Shown here in pieces: positions 21,960 to 33,874 of a DNA stretch of 64,000 bases. This DNA comes from Pleurodeles waltl (lineage: Eukaryota; Chordata; Amphibia; Caudata; Salamandridae), in assembly GCF_031143425.1 (NCBI RefSeq), contig NC_090441.1, positions 224,250,928-224,314,927 of the forward strand, written 5' to 3'. Each line of letters opens with the position of its first letter. Within the stretch, counting starts at the first letter, position 1. Made by a program: the position numbers and the translations under genes. The notes beneath the pieces are model-generated. The model searched no databases and was not told where the DNA came from. It was given only the letters and a program-made list of their open reading frames with translations.

Positions 21960-24651
21960 TGCATGAACTGATCTTGGGGATTTTTTCCATTTTAATGTTA
22001 TGTTACATTTGGGGCACAACTGAGATAGGCTGATTACACTCACTTTGGCGTTGATGGTGTATGTTCACATGTGAGACATCATACTGCAGCGGACCATGAC
22101 CCGCTACTTCCTTAGCAGGATTTTGACGCTTGGCCGATGCACTAGATGGCCATATGTGTGGCCTACATATATGTATTGCACAATTTGGGCATGTTTGGCA
22201 TCAGGAGAGGATAGCAAGGTGACGCACATAAGTATAATACCTCAATGCCTATGGCTCAATGTGTGTGCAGTGGCTGTCAATGTAGTTGTTGACCCAGTGT
22301 GGGTGCATCACAAGATGTATTATTGCAAATATGCTTGTATGAATGTCAAGTCAATGTGTCCAAACCTTAGATGCAAGTAATTGTGGAAATGAGTGAGGAC
22401 ATGTGTTAGTCATACATGTAGCAACATACGTTGTGTGCACTTCCAAGATTTTGGGTAACGTAGACACCACAAATGGAAAAGCATGCACCAGATAGATGGC
22501 AGATGCTTGTTTATGTCAATGGTCCACAATTTCGCCATCCCATGTCCTAGATGTTTGGTAATTGCTTCCTAGGCACTTGTTGGTGAACCCCACAGTGAGT
22601 CAGGCACATGCATAGATGAAGTGGGTACCATGCAATTGGCCTAGATAGCCAAAGGTGAACCACAAATGTATTATGACACCACAGTTGAGGTCATATAACT
22701 GAGCCACAACTCTCCAGTGGCTGTGGTGGACCAGCAGATGAGGCAGCACGTGTCCACATATTTCCAGTGATCAATTGCACAGAGGTGTCTTGTTCATGTA
22801 TGTGCTCCAATGTTGATCCTGTATATTTTTAGGGGTGTATGTTGTCACATTTAGGTCCAGGTCTCATCATGAGTCAGCAGCAGCTATTCCTGTATCTACT
22901 GAGTATCTTTCGGAGATCAATGTGAGTAAAGTCAATGAGGACATGGGAACCTACATAGGGGTGGTCCCATCCTGTCACTGAAGACGTGTAATGAGAATCT
23001 CAACAGGGCAACCTTGGTGTGCTGAGTGAGATAATGTCTCAGGTGTCATGTTCCGGCAGGTGTCATTACAACATTTGTACACAGGTTGGCCTCTGAAATT
23101 CCCACTTCATCTGGGAACATCATAGCCTCTGTGCTGATTATTCTCGCACCTATTCACCACGCACGGCTATGTTGTGAGCAATGTGATCCAGCGCGTGAAC
23201 TGTCAGGGTCCTAACGTGTGGACTTTTCATGGACATTTTCAGAGGTAGCTGGTTCTGCTGGAGGTACCGTATCCAATCCCTGCATACGGCCATGGTACAC
23301 TGTCACACTTTGTCATTCATGCATACATGAGACCCAGACAAGGGATGGGCCATGATTTTGGTATTCAAAGACAATTTAACAAATATGGTACAATTAAAAG
23401 GCAGATGATGCTATACAATGTATTTGGGTATGCACTGATGAAGCACATGACAAAATACCCTCTGAGGAATGAGAGGTATGGTAAAGCAAGTGTAGTACAT
23501 ATGTAGCCACAGGGAATCTTTAGGGTAACACACAGACAGGTGCCAGTCAGGCTGACAGGATGCAGGGTCAATCAGGATCCAGCAATTTCACAAGTTACAT
23601 AATCAGTGGTCTGACTAAGACTGGTTGGAAGAGGAACAAGACAGTTGACATGTAAAACTGTGTATGTCCTGTGTTTTTGAAGGTGACACATGAACCCAAG
23701 GGCTGTGTTACACGGCTTCACTACTAGCAATGCATAACAGTGTATTTGACAAAATGGCAACTTCTATGCTGTTCCAGGCATCAGCAGGGGCAGTGCATGT
23801 TGAAATGGGTGGTGTGCATGGAGGTGATCACAGGTGTGTGCTGCATCAGTTTATCACAAGTCCTGTAGGTGAGATTTGCATTCAAATGACCAACAGTACC
23901 TTTCACACGGGAAGCAATCTACACGTGATAACAAGGCTTCGAAAGTACAAGCCAGTGTATTAATTGACGTGACGTCCATGCAGTCAGATGTACTATGACA
24001 ATGGTATACCATAGGAAAGGGTGTAACACACTGGATTACTATTGTTAGTCTGTGTGTGTAGAGGAGGGAATATCGGGGTACACATATTACTATTCCAGGG
24101 ACATCTTCAGACAGGTGGGTTGTGACCAGGTGCATGGGTGTGTCAGGAGTTAGGAAATGGGCTGACATGTACATGGAATGTCATGTGCGCAATGCTTGTC
24201 ATAGGTGTGGCACTTGTGCTGTCTATGTTCTGCTTATATGGAACTCTAGTCATAGATAGTCCATGAAAAGACTGGATGCAGTTGGACTTACTGCTGTCAA
24301 GGGTCTGGTCATAAATTCCTGTTACCGATGCAATAGCACATCAACTGCCTCATTTATGAGGCTTGTTTTTCCCTTATTGAGTGATGGTGTCTTAGTTGTG
24401 TGCCAAATGCTGCGAGGAACCATGTTGCCAACATGTATGTGTGAAATAGGTGTGGTCCTCTGCTTTTGCCCTTCAAAGGTGAAATGTACAGGATATATGT
24501 CATTTACAGTGTGTGTGTATGTGACCATTGTATGATACGCATCACAATTGCTCTGGGATTTTCTGTATCCTGATCAGTATATCAGCAATGCTCCATGAGG
24601 CAACACTCTTATTCTGATAGTTAGGGATAAAGGTGAGCACAAATAATTAGC
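21960..24651. other. Non-coding spacer within the Harbinger locus
   Basis: No ORF over about 110 codons and none with a recognisable domain. Composition is even, with scattered TGTG/CACA phrases. It sits between the minus-strand Myb-like gene and the transposase and may be internal to one long Harbinger element or host-derived. Confidence 0.35.
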
Positions 24652-27151
24652 CACACTGTGAGAAAACAGGGCTGATTGCAGAGGCCCCCTAACTTTTTGC
24701 CCCCATTTTCCACTTTATGCTGGTGTTTTCCTGACTCTCATGGTGCCCTGGGTACTGCTAACCAGTCCCAGGGCCTGTGCTCTGTGTAAAATGGATATGC
24801 AAATTAGGCTAATTATAATTGGCTAAGTTAACCTACCTATATGTCCCTAGTATATGGTAGGGCATGTAAGTTTAGGGACCACAGCATAGGTGGTGCACCC
24901 ATAGGTGCACTGCTGAGGTGCCCAGTGTCATTTTAAAGGCAGGCCTGCCTTGCTGGCTGCTTTTAAATTAAAGTTACATGCAAATTCGACTTTGGAATTA
25001 AAAGTAGTTCCAAAGTCTTAAACTACCTTATTTTTACATATAAGTCACCCCTAAGGTGTGCCCTATGTGCCCCTAGGGCTGGGTGCCATGTAACTATAAG
25101 CAGGGACTTTATAAAAATAGTTTTATAAGCCCTGGTGAGGTAAAAACAGCCAAATTCGTTTTTCCCTCATTGTAGTAAATGGCCTTCATAGGCTAGAATG
25201 CGGAGACTTTATTTTAAATTTTAAAGTCTCCTTAAATGTTGCATACCAAGAATTTGGTATCAAATTAATTGTTGTAATAAATCCCACAACTTCCAGTTGT
25301 GGGATTTAATATAACTTGTTCAGGTAAAAAGTTATAGACTTTACCTAAAAAGTTGCCAATTTCAGCCCTGCATTGTTTTTGCTGCTGTGCTCTGATTGGC
25401 CAGCCTGCAGCAGCTTAGCCAAGCTGCCTTGATGAGGTGTGAAGTGGCCTGACTTCACACAAAGGAATGTGCCTGTGGGAAGGAATCTCCCCTCAGCAGA
25501 TGGTGAGGCAGGAAGGGGGAGGGCTGCCAAACTGGTCTTCAAAGGCAGAGAAGGACATTTGGAGCACCCAGCAACACCCCCACATCCTGCAACCCCAGAC
25601 AACTAGGTGCCCCCTTGATTAGATTAGGAGAGGGCAGGAGAGGGGTGTGTTTATGATTTTTAGCCACACCAGTGGGTGGGCTCAGCCAGATGTAACCTCC
25701 AAAAATCAGATTCAGCCATGTTGGATTTTTAGAGAATGTTGCCTTCTGGGATGGATTTTTGCCACACTTCCCAGGAAGTGGTCATCACAGGGGGACAACC
25801 CTGTACCTGATTGGAGAACCAGGACCCCCCTGCTTTTCACCCAGGAGCAAGGATAAAACTGGCAGACCTGCACCCACACCTCAGATCCCCACCAGATTTC
25901 AACAAGAAAAGAACTAAAGAAGAAGAAGGACTTCCCTGCTGGACCCCTGGCCTGCACCTGGAACCTGCACTCAGAAGGACTGCACCAGCTGCACACTTGG
26001 GCTTCACCACAAGAAGGACTTTGCCTGGCTTCAACTGGTTCAAGGAGGGACTCCCTGTTTGCTACAGGTGAAAAATTGCTATCCAGAGTCCCCTGCACCA
26101 ACTCCTGAAGAAAGTGACCAGCTGACCACTGTCCAGTGGCCAAAAAGGAGTTTGTGCCAGGTGCATTCTGGGAGTTGAAGTCCGCACCCCCCAAGGACCA
26201 TCTCAGAACTTCTGGACCCTTGGGGTGAGCTGTGGACCCCAAAAGAACCTTGAGAGAACATCTGGGTGAAGCCCCAGAAGTTTGGAGAAGATTTGAGAAT
26301 TTTTGTAAAAAAGCTCCATAGAGGGACCGACCCGCCGCGGAAATTCTAGCTGGCTTGCCTCAACCGCGACCCGGCCTGATTTGGTGGTTCGTCCCGGTAA
26401 AGAAAAATCTCCGAAAAAGAGACTAAGTCCGAAGGTAAAAAGTTGACCGGGACCTCCCAGCCATCGTATCCGAGAAGGGCTCCATGGACGTCGGATAAAG
26501 ATCCAGGTTTACCCCGGTCGAAGGATTTTCACCTCGAAAAAACGACTAAGTCCGAAGGTAAAAATCTCCACCGTGGAATCCAGCATCGCGTATCCGGAGA
26601 AGGGCTCCAGGAGGTCGGATTCGACTGGCAGGTTCGTCCCGCTGAAGAAAATCTTCAAAATAAAGACTAAGTCAGAAGGTAACTTTTTAACCGAGGCCTC
26701 CCGCGACCTGTAGCCGAGCAGGGCTCCATCGCGGTCGGCCTGAAACTTTGACTTTGCCCCGGTCGAGGTGCAACCAGATGACCCGATTGGCGCTTTTTGT
26801 TTCTAAGCGCTAGAAAAATAATAATTCTTTGAAAATTCATATCTCCGGTTCCCCTTATCCGATTTTATTCGTTTTTGTGTCATTTTAAAGATAAAAATAT
26901 AAACTATTTTTATAAATTGGTTTTGGATTTTTAAACTGTTTCCTGTGTTTTATTTAATTACTGTTTTGTGATATTTGAATGCTTTACACACTGTCTCCTA
27001 AGTTAAGCCTTGACGCTCGTTGCCAAGCTACCAAGGGTTGAGCTGGGGTTCATTTACTGAGACCTAACTGGACCTAAGTGGAGGTCAGTGGCTTGTTGCT
27101 AGGTGTAGGTACCTACCTGCCCTTACCAATAACCCATTTTCCAACACACAC
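24652..27151 (+). mobile_element. Solo LTR of a second family with CACAC target duplication
   Basis: The LTR body is 24657-27146: it opens TGTGAGAAAACAGGGCTG and ends CCCATTTTCCAACA, flanked by identical CACAC at 24652-24656 and 27147-27151. It has no coding ORF. A TATAAAAATAG-type sequence lies near 25110. Between about 26390 and 26770 there are three imperfect tandem units (GACTAAGTC(C/A)GAAGGTAA at 26421, 26544 and 26665, period about 122 bp) rich in CGG/CCG. The insertion lies a few tens of bases beyond the 3' end of the transposase gene. Confidence 0.85.
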
Positions 27152-27176
27152 CATGATACGGTGATTATTATCGGTG

Positions 27177-27182
27177 TTTATT
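27177..27182 (-). promoter_or_regulatory. Poly(A) signal of the transposase gene
   Basis: AATAAA on the minus strand about 30 bp past the transposase stop (27214-27212), just outside the solo LTR duplication. Confidence 0.5.
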
Positions 27183-27211
27183 TACATTAGTTAATAAAGT
27201 GGTGATGGTGA

Positions 27212-28969
27212 TTATTTTGAAAAGAAATTGTTCACTATATGTTGGCGCCTATGCACTCCAGCAGCCATGTTTTGTTGTTCCCCCTCATGTTGCAGGCCAC
27301 CATCCTCCTCTTCCTCCTCTTCAGGCATGTGTGGCTCTGATTCCAAGAGGGGAATGTTCCTTTGTATGCAAACGTTGTGCAGGATGGCACAAGTTAGAAT
27401 GATCTTACAGACCATTTCAGGGGAATATAGGAGGCTACCACCAGTGATGTTGAGGCACCTGAATCTCGACTTGAGGATGCCGAAGGTCCTCTGGCCTATG
27501 TTGCGTGTCCTCCTATGTGCGTCAGTGTAGGCACGCTCTGCTGCAGTGCTTGGGTTGCCAAATGGTGTCATAATCCATGGCTGGATCCCATACCCCTGAT
27601 CAGCTGAAAGAGAAAATGAATGGGATCATGTTGATGTAGCTTGCCCCATTGAAATCACCTTGCATGGCAGTAGGTGTCTTGTGTTGTCTGTGACTCTTTT
27701 GTGTTATTGTGTTGCATCATAGGCTTGTAGGATGTACCATCTGCATTGTGTTGTTTCCATGGCTGAACGAGTGTTTGGCTGCTGACCGGTTGTCAGCAGT
27801 ATGTTTTGGGATTTGCAGTACTGAGTGCCCTCCCTAGCATTGTGACTTGTGATACAGGTGTCCCTGTGTCTTGACTGGGGCTGAGATGATAGTTCCATAC
27901 ACAGGTTCAATTTGACAGTGTTGTTAACACGTTCATATCAATGTACCTTGGACATCACATACCTTTAGACTTATGCAATGGATTAATGTAAACATAATTG
28001 AGACGCTTACATTTTGCAAGGTGACAATTAGGCAAGCCACTCCAAACGTTGTGATCATTGACGTCTTTACATTATACTGTACTCTAATTTCAGATGTGTG
28101 ACAGGTTCTATGGTGACCTATGAAACATGGCTAGGGATGTCACGACCTCAGTGTGTTCCTGTCGACATGTTGCTATTGTGGTGTATGTTTTGTGTGTCCT
28201 AGAGGGTTGCTGTGCAGTGTGTATATAAGTAGGTTTTTGTACTTACCAACAAGTAGTCCATTGCCATACCGTCCATCCTGGAAGTGTTGATTGATGGTGC
28301 TATGATGGAAGATGAATGAGTCATGGACACTCCCAGGATATTATGCCACAATGTTGGTGATCAATCCTTGGTGATCGACAATGGCCTGCACATTGATGGA
28401 ATGTGTGTGCTTCCTGTTGCGGTAGAGGTGTTCAGTTGCAGCATATGGCACAAGGCGTACATGTGTGCAGTCAATTGCACCAAGGACGTGTGGGAAGCCA
28501 CTAATGAGGTAGAACCCCTGTTTTGTTTCCTGCTGCTTCTACAGTGTGTTAGGGAAGCAGATGTGGTGGGTGTGAGTCCAATGATGGCATCCAGTACTTT
28601 GGGCAAAATGGCAGAGAATGATGGCTGTGATATTCTGGCAACCAGGGCGCCAGTTGTTTAAAAAGAGCCACTTGAAAGCATGTGAAGTACGGCAAGCATC
28701 TTGGTATCTGTTGGGATGGTGCGGGGTGTCAGCAAGGTGGGTGCCAACTGTGGCTCTATGTTGCGCAGCAGCTGCTGAATGGCCTGCCAGTTCAACCTGT
28801 ACCTCTGGATGATGTCATGTTCCCTGAGGCCATGAAGGGTTGTTCTGGGGCGGAATATCCTCTCCTGCCTTCTGCGCTGACTTTGGGGTCCCTGCTAGTG
28901 TTGGGGTAGCTGCTGTTGTAGCTGCTGGGCTCTGCGTCTGCGTGCACGCTTGATGAGAAGCACCTCCAT
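27212..28969 (-). pseudogene. Harbinger DDE transposase (HARBI1-like), two exons, broken
   Basis: Minus-strand exon 1 is 28969-28247 and exon 2 is 27603-27212; the intron has a G/GTAAGT donor and a TTTCAG acceptor, and the joined frame reads through. Recognisable parts in order: basic N-terminus, HGLREHDIIQRYRLN, a helix region, IDCTHVRLVP holding the first catalytic Asp, YRNRKHTHSINVQAI, YPGSVHDSFIF, ADQGYGIQPW with the second Asp, and AERAYTDAHRRTR with the catalytic Glu. So the DDE triad is present, yet the gene is dead: stops at 28897-28895, 28660-28658, 28541-28539 and 28343-28341, and a frameshift at about 28560-28590. The enzyme would excise and insert elements carrying its termini. 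The family is assigned from these motifs. Confidence 0.8.
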
Positions 28970-29029
28970 GTCTCCCTTTTACTGCTCTGCTGCTCTGCTG
29001 TTGCTTCTGTGTGTTCTGATTAAATACAG

Positions 29030-29257
29030 GTGTGTTTTCCCCATAAGTTTTGACGCAAATCTAGGCTGTGCGTCATTTTCCGGCTCCACCTCCCGGCCGC
29101 GTATCATTTTTGCCCGAAAGCATAAATACGACGCACTGCCGTTTAAGTAATTTTTTGGATGGGAACGCCTACCTTGCATATGATTAATGCAAGGCGGGTT
29201 GCTGCATCCAAAAAATGACACACACAGTGGGATTTTGACGTCCGCAGGCTCGGCCTT
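29030..29257 (-). repeat. Harbinger terminal region with GCCTACCTTGCAT hairpin
   Basis: Upstream of the transposase start, on its 5' side, lie GACGCA/TGCGTCA motifs and a short palindrome (29167-29197: GCCTACCTTGCAT...ATGCAAGGCGGG) that also occurs in the MITEs at 50093-50115 and 60784-60808. The sequence stops at 29257, where LTR copy D begins. The extreme terminus does not match the left end at 13934, so the two may not belong to one element. Confidence 0.5.
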
Positions 29258-30430
29258 TGTAGGAGGCTGGCCTGGCTTGTAGTGGGTACCAGTGGTACTT
29301 ACACCTTGTGCCAGGTCCAGTTATCCCTTATTAGTGTAGAAGAGGTGTTTCTAGCAGCTTAGGCTGATAGAAGGTAGCTATGGCAAAGCAGCTTAGGCTG
29401 AACTAGGAGACATGTAAAGCTCCTACTATACCACTGGTGTCATATACACAATATCATAAGAAAACACAATACAAAGATATACTAAAAATAAAGATACTTT
29501 ATTGTTATGACAATGTGCCAAAAGTATCTCAGTGAGTACCCTCAGTATGAGGATGAGAAATATACACAAGATATATGTACACAAACCAAAATTATGCAGT
29601 TAATAGCAAAAGGAAGCAATGCAAGCAATGTAAAGTTACAGTAGATTGCAATAGGAGCACATCGGTATAGGGGCAACACAAACCGTATACTCCAAAAGTG
29701 GAATGCGAACCGCGAATGGACCACAAACCTATGTGAGCTTCTAGAGGGTCGCTGGGACTATAAGAAAACAGTGAGGGTTAGAAAAATAGCCCACCCCAAG
29801 ACCATGTAAGGTAGGTGTAAAGTGCACCTACAATCCCCAGAGAGCACAGACGTCATGATAGGGGGATTCTGCAAGGAAGACCAACACTAGCAATGCAACA
29901 ACAGTGGATTTCCAGACCTGAGTACCTGTAAGACAAGGGGACCAAGTCCAAGAGTCGTGACAGTGTCGAGAGTGGGCAGATGCCCAGGAAATGCCAGCTG
30001 ACGATGCAATGAAGCTGCCTCCGGATGGAAGAAGCTTTGTGTTCTGCAAGAACAAAGAGGACTAGGAACTTCCCCTTTTGAGGATGGATGTTGCACGTCG
30101 TGAAGAAGCTTGCAGAGGTGTTCCCCACGCAGAAAGACCGCAAACAAGCCTTGCTAGCTGCAAGGGTTGCGGTTAGGGTTTTTGGATGCTGCTGTGGCCC
30201 AGGAGGGACCAGGATGTCGCCACTTGGATGAGGAGACAGAGAGGGCACCCAGCAAGTCAGGGAGCCCTCACAGAAGCAGGCAGCACCCGCAGAAGTACCG
30301 GAACAGGCACTTAGAAGAGGAGTGAACCGGAGTCCACCCGAAGTCAGAAAAGGGAGTCCCACGACGCCGGAGGACAACTCAGAAGGTTGTGCACTGCAGG
30401 TTAGAGTGTCGGGGACCCAGGCTTGGCTGT
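29258..30430 (-). mobile_element. LTR copy D, 3' half (minus strand)
   Basis: Opens with TGTAGGAGGCTGGCCTGGC and follows copy B through the TTATTAGTGTAG, AATAAAGATACTTTATTG and GGGGCAACACAAACC landmarks up to GGGACCCAGGCTTGGCTG. At that point copy E is inserted; the missing upstream part of copy D was not found beyond copy E. Confidence 0.75.
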
Positions 30431-32230
30431 TGTGAGAAAGTAGCCTCTTTCTAGCCTTGTTACCCCCACTTTTGGCCTGTTTGTGAGTATATGTCAGGGT
30501 GTTTTCACTGTCTCACTGGGATCCTGCTAGCCAGGGCCCAGTGTTCATAGTGAAAACCCTGTGTTTTCAGTATGTTTGTTGTGTGTCACTGGGACCCTGC
30601 TAGCCAGGACCCCAGTGCTCATAAATTTGTGGCCTATGTGTATGTGTTCCCTGTGTGATGCCTAACTGTCTCACTGAGGCTCTTCTAACCAGAACCTCAG
30701 TGGTTATGCTCTCTCTTTACAAATTGTCACTAACAGGCTAGTGACCAATTTCACCAATTCACATTGGCATACTGGAACACCCTTATAATTCCCTAGTATA
30801 TGGTACTGAGGTACCCAGGGTATTGGGGTTCCAGGAGATCCCTATGGGCTGCAGCATTTCTTTTGCCACCCATAGGGAGCTCTGACAATTCTTACACAGG
30901 CCTGCCACTGCAGCCTGAGTGAAATAACGTCCACGTTATTTCACAGCCATTTACCACTGTACTTAAATAACTTATAAGTCACCTATATGTCTAACCTTCA
31001 CCTGGAGAAGGTTGGGTGCAAAGTTTCTTAGTGTGTGGGCACCCTGGCACTAGCCAAGGTGCCCCCACATCGTTCAGGGCAAATTCCCCGGACTTTGTGA
31101 GTGCGGGGACACCATTACACGTGTGCACTGTACATAGGTCACTACCTATGTACAGCGTCAGAATGGTAACTCCGAACATGGCCATGTAACATGTCTAAGA
31201 TCATGGAAATGATCCCCGAGTCTCTAGCACAGAACCGGGTACTGCCAAACTACCTTTCCCGGAGTTTCACTGCAGCTGCTGCTGCTGCCAACCCCTCAGA
31301 CAGGTTTCTGCCCTCCTGGGGTCCAGCCAGGCCTGGCCCAGGAAGGCAGAACAAAGGACTTCCTCAGAGAGAGGGTGTTACACCCTCTCCCTTTGGAAAA
31401 AGGTGTCAGGGCTGGGGAGGAGTAGCCTCCCCCTGCCTCTGAAAATGCTTTGATGGGCACAGATGGTGCCCATCTCTGCATATGCCAGTCTACACCGGTT
31501 CAGGGATCCCCCAGCCCTGCTCTGGTGTGAAACTGGACAAAGGAAAGGGGAGTGACCACTCCCCTGACCTGCACCTCCCAGGGGAGGTGCCCAGAGCTCC
31601 TCCAGTGTGCTCCAGACCTCTGCCATCTCGGAAACAGAGGTGCTGCTGGCACACTGGACTGCTCTGAGTGGCCAGTGCCAGCAGGTGACGTTAGAGACTC
31701 CTTCTGATAGGCTCTTGCCTGTGTTGCTAGCCTATCCTCCTTCCTAAGTAGCCGAACCTCCTTTTCTGGCTATTTAGGGTCTCTGCTTTGGGGAATTCTT
31801 TAGATAACGAATGCAAGAGCTCATCAGAGTTCCTCTGCATCTCTCTCTTCACCTTCTGCTAAAGGATCGACCACTGACTGCTCAGGACGCCTGCAAAACC
31901 ACAACAAAGTACCAAAGACTACTACTGCAACCTTGTATCGCTGATCCTGCCGCCTTCTCGACTGTTTCCTGGTGGTGCATGCTCTGGGGGTAGCCTGCCT
32001 CCTCTCTGCACTAGGAGCTCTGAAGAAATCTCCCGTGGGTCGACGGAATCTTCCCCCTGCAACCGCAGGCAACAAAAGACTGCATCACCAGTCCTCTGGG
32101 TCCCCTCTCAGCACGACGAGCGTGGCCCTTGGAACTCAGTAACTCTGTCCAAGTGACTCCCACAGTCCAGTGACTCTTCAGTCCAAGTTTGGTGGAGGTA
32201 AGTCCTTGCCTCCCCACGCTAGACTGCATT
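30431..32230 (+). mobile_element. LTR copy E, 5' two-thirds (plus strand)
   Basis: Starts TGTGAGAAAGTAGCCTC, preceded by GCTGT (the expected first copy of a target duplication). It matches the minus-strand sequence of copy B and copies F and H throughout, including the TATA-like box at 31768-31779 and the TTTGGTGGAG/GTAAGT donor at 32198. It breaks off at 32230; the 3' third and second duplication copy were not found. Confidence 0.8.
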
Positions 32231-32443
32231 GCTGGGTGCTGGGGTGGGCCGGGACTCCCGGCGACAGGGTCCTGGCGGGGAGTGATGGCATGGGAATGTT
32301 TGGCGGAGTTGGGTTTTATGTTCATTATATTGTGGGTTTCCATTCGCCGCCTCCACCTGGATTCTGTTCACCACCGCCACGGCGGTCAGCGGTCTTTGCC
32401 GCCATGTTCATAATGACCGCCATAGTACTGAGGTGTCTTTGTA
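32231..32443. other. Short GC-rich spacer, possible MITE end
   Basis: Contains GCCGCC / GGCGGT repeats and ATAATGACCGCCAT near 32410, reminiscent of the multi-hairpin MITE ends. Too short and diverged to classify. Confidence 0.25.
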
Positions 32444-33111
32444 TGTAGTGAGACAGAGATACTCAGGAGGACCCGAAATATAGAGCGTGACCAAACATTG
32501 TCAGCCCCATGTCACATAGGCTCTCATTATTCTAATGAGACTACTGGATTTGGGCAGTGACACCTGTTGGCCTAACCCGGATTCTGCTCCAGCTAACTAG
32601 CAGCGCCTCATCTCCACCCAAGGGCAAGGATGGTTGGGCAGCCAAGCGCATGACACAATTGATTCCTCAGGGAATTCGTGATCACTCAGATCGCATCCAT
32701 TTCTCTCAGTTACATTAGTCTCATATGTAGAAGGACAATCAGAGGCAGAATATATTCCAATAAGGTTTTATTGAAGCAACTGCATCTTAGATAATAAAAC
32801 ATGTATTGCAATAACTAGGACGATAAAGCATGACAGGATTAGAATTGTGACAAGGAGAGTAAAGCATAAAAATAACGCTACCACATTGTCACTAGAATCA
32901 TTAAAATAAATCCTACCTAGGCTATAATAGAGCACAGCATGTTAAGCTCTAGTTCTGCCCTTCAGGTTCCCCTGGGAAGACATCATCCCCCATACCTGAG
33001 CAAGAGGCCTGTAGTCTACATAAGCAGCTGTAGCGAAGCTTTCAGCAATCAGCACACAGTCGTGGTCATCTAGCTGGAATCTCACTCTAACGTACATGGG
33101 TCAAAGTAGTG

Positions 33112-33119
33112 TTTTTATA
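33112..33119 (-). promoter_or_regulatory. TATA box of the ERV-like LTR
   Basis: TATAAAAA on the minus strand, about 345 bp before the AATAAA at 32772-32767, a spacing that fits an LTR promoter and R region. Confidence 0.5.
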
Positions 33120-33187
33120 ACAGCTGATGTTCCAAGAAAGGATCCCCACGTAAGGGTTTGTATGTTTCGGTGAATATTAGAGACAAA

Positions 33188-33874
33188 GGGGGTCATTCCA
33201 AGTTTGGCGGGCGGCAAACGACCGCGGAGGCCATTCAGACTTTCCCGCTGGGCCGGCGGGCGCCCGCCAAGGGAGCGCCCGCCGGCCCAGCGGGAAAGGG
33301 CCTGCAACACAGAAGCCGGCAAACGACCGCGGAGGCCATTCAGACTTTCCCGCTGGGCCGGCGGGCACCCGCCAAGGGAGCGCCCGCCGGCCCAGCGGGA
33401 AAGGGCCTGCAACACAGAAGCCGGCTCCGAATGGAGCCGGAGGTGTTGCAGGTGTGCGACGGGTGCAGTAGCACCCCTCGCGATTTTCACTGTCTGCTAT
33501 GCAGACAGTGAAAATCATGCTGGGGCCCTGTTAGGGGGCCCCTGCACTGCCCATGCCAGTGGCATGGGCAGTGCAGGGGCCCCCAGGGGCCCCACGACAC
33601 CCGTTCCCGCCATCCTGTTCCTGGCGGTAAAAACCGCCAGAAACAGGCTGGCGGGAAGGGGGTCGGAATCCCCATGGCGGCGCTGCTTGCAGAACCGCCT
33701 TGGAGGTTCAGCCCAGCCAGGGGAAATCCGGCGGGAAACCGCCGGATCCCCTTTTCTGACCGCGGCTTTACCGCCACGGTCAGAATGGGCAATGAAGCAC
33801 CGCTAGCCTGTTGGCGGTGCTTCCGTTGCCCGCTGGCCTGGCGGTCTTGGACCGCCAGCGTCGGAATGAGGCCC
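33188..33874. mobile_element. Second multi-hairpin MITE, with a 105-bp internal tandem duplication
   Basis: Ends GGGGGTCATTCC and GGAATGAGGCCC, flanked by AAA at 33185-33187 and 33875-33877. The interior is a chain of inverted repeats, for example 33240-33297, about 33345-33403, 33482-33516 and 33607-33657. The CACTGCCCATGCCAGTGGCATGGGCAGTG-type module (about 33543-33575) and the TGTCTGC(T)(A/T)TGCAGACA module are shared with 3350-3936. Segments 33213-33317 and 33318-33422 are near-identical tandem copies. Confidence 0.8.

Noticed and set aside
13931..29257. A host gene built from the Harbinger exons (HARBI1 or NAIF1 orthologue)
   Set aside because: The transposase is broken, transposon termini are present, and no host-type conserved exons surround the locus.
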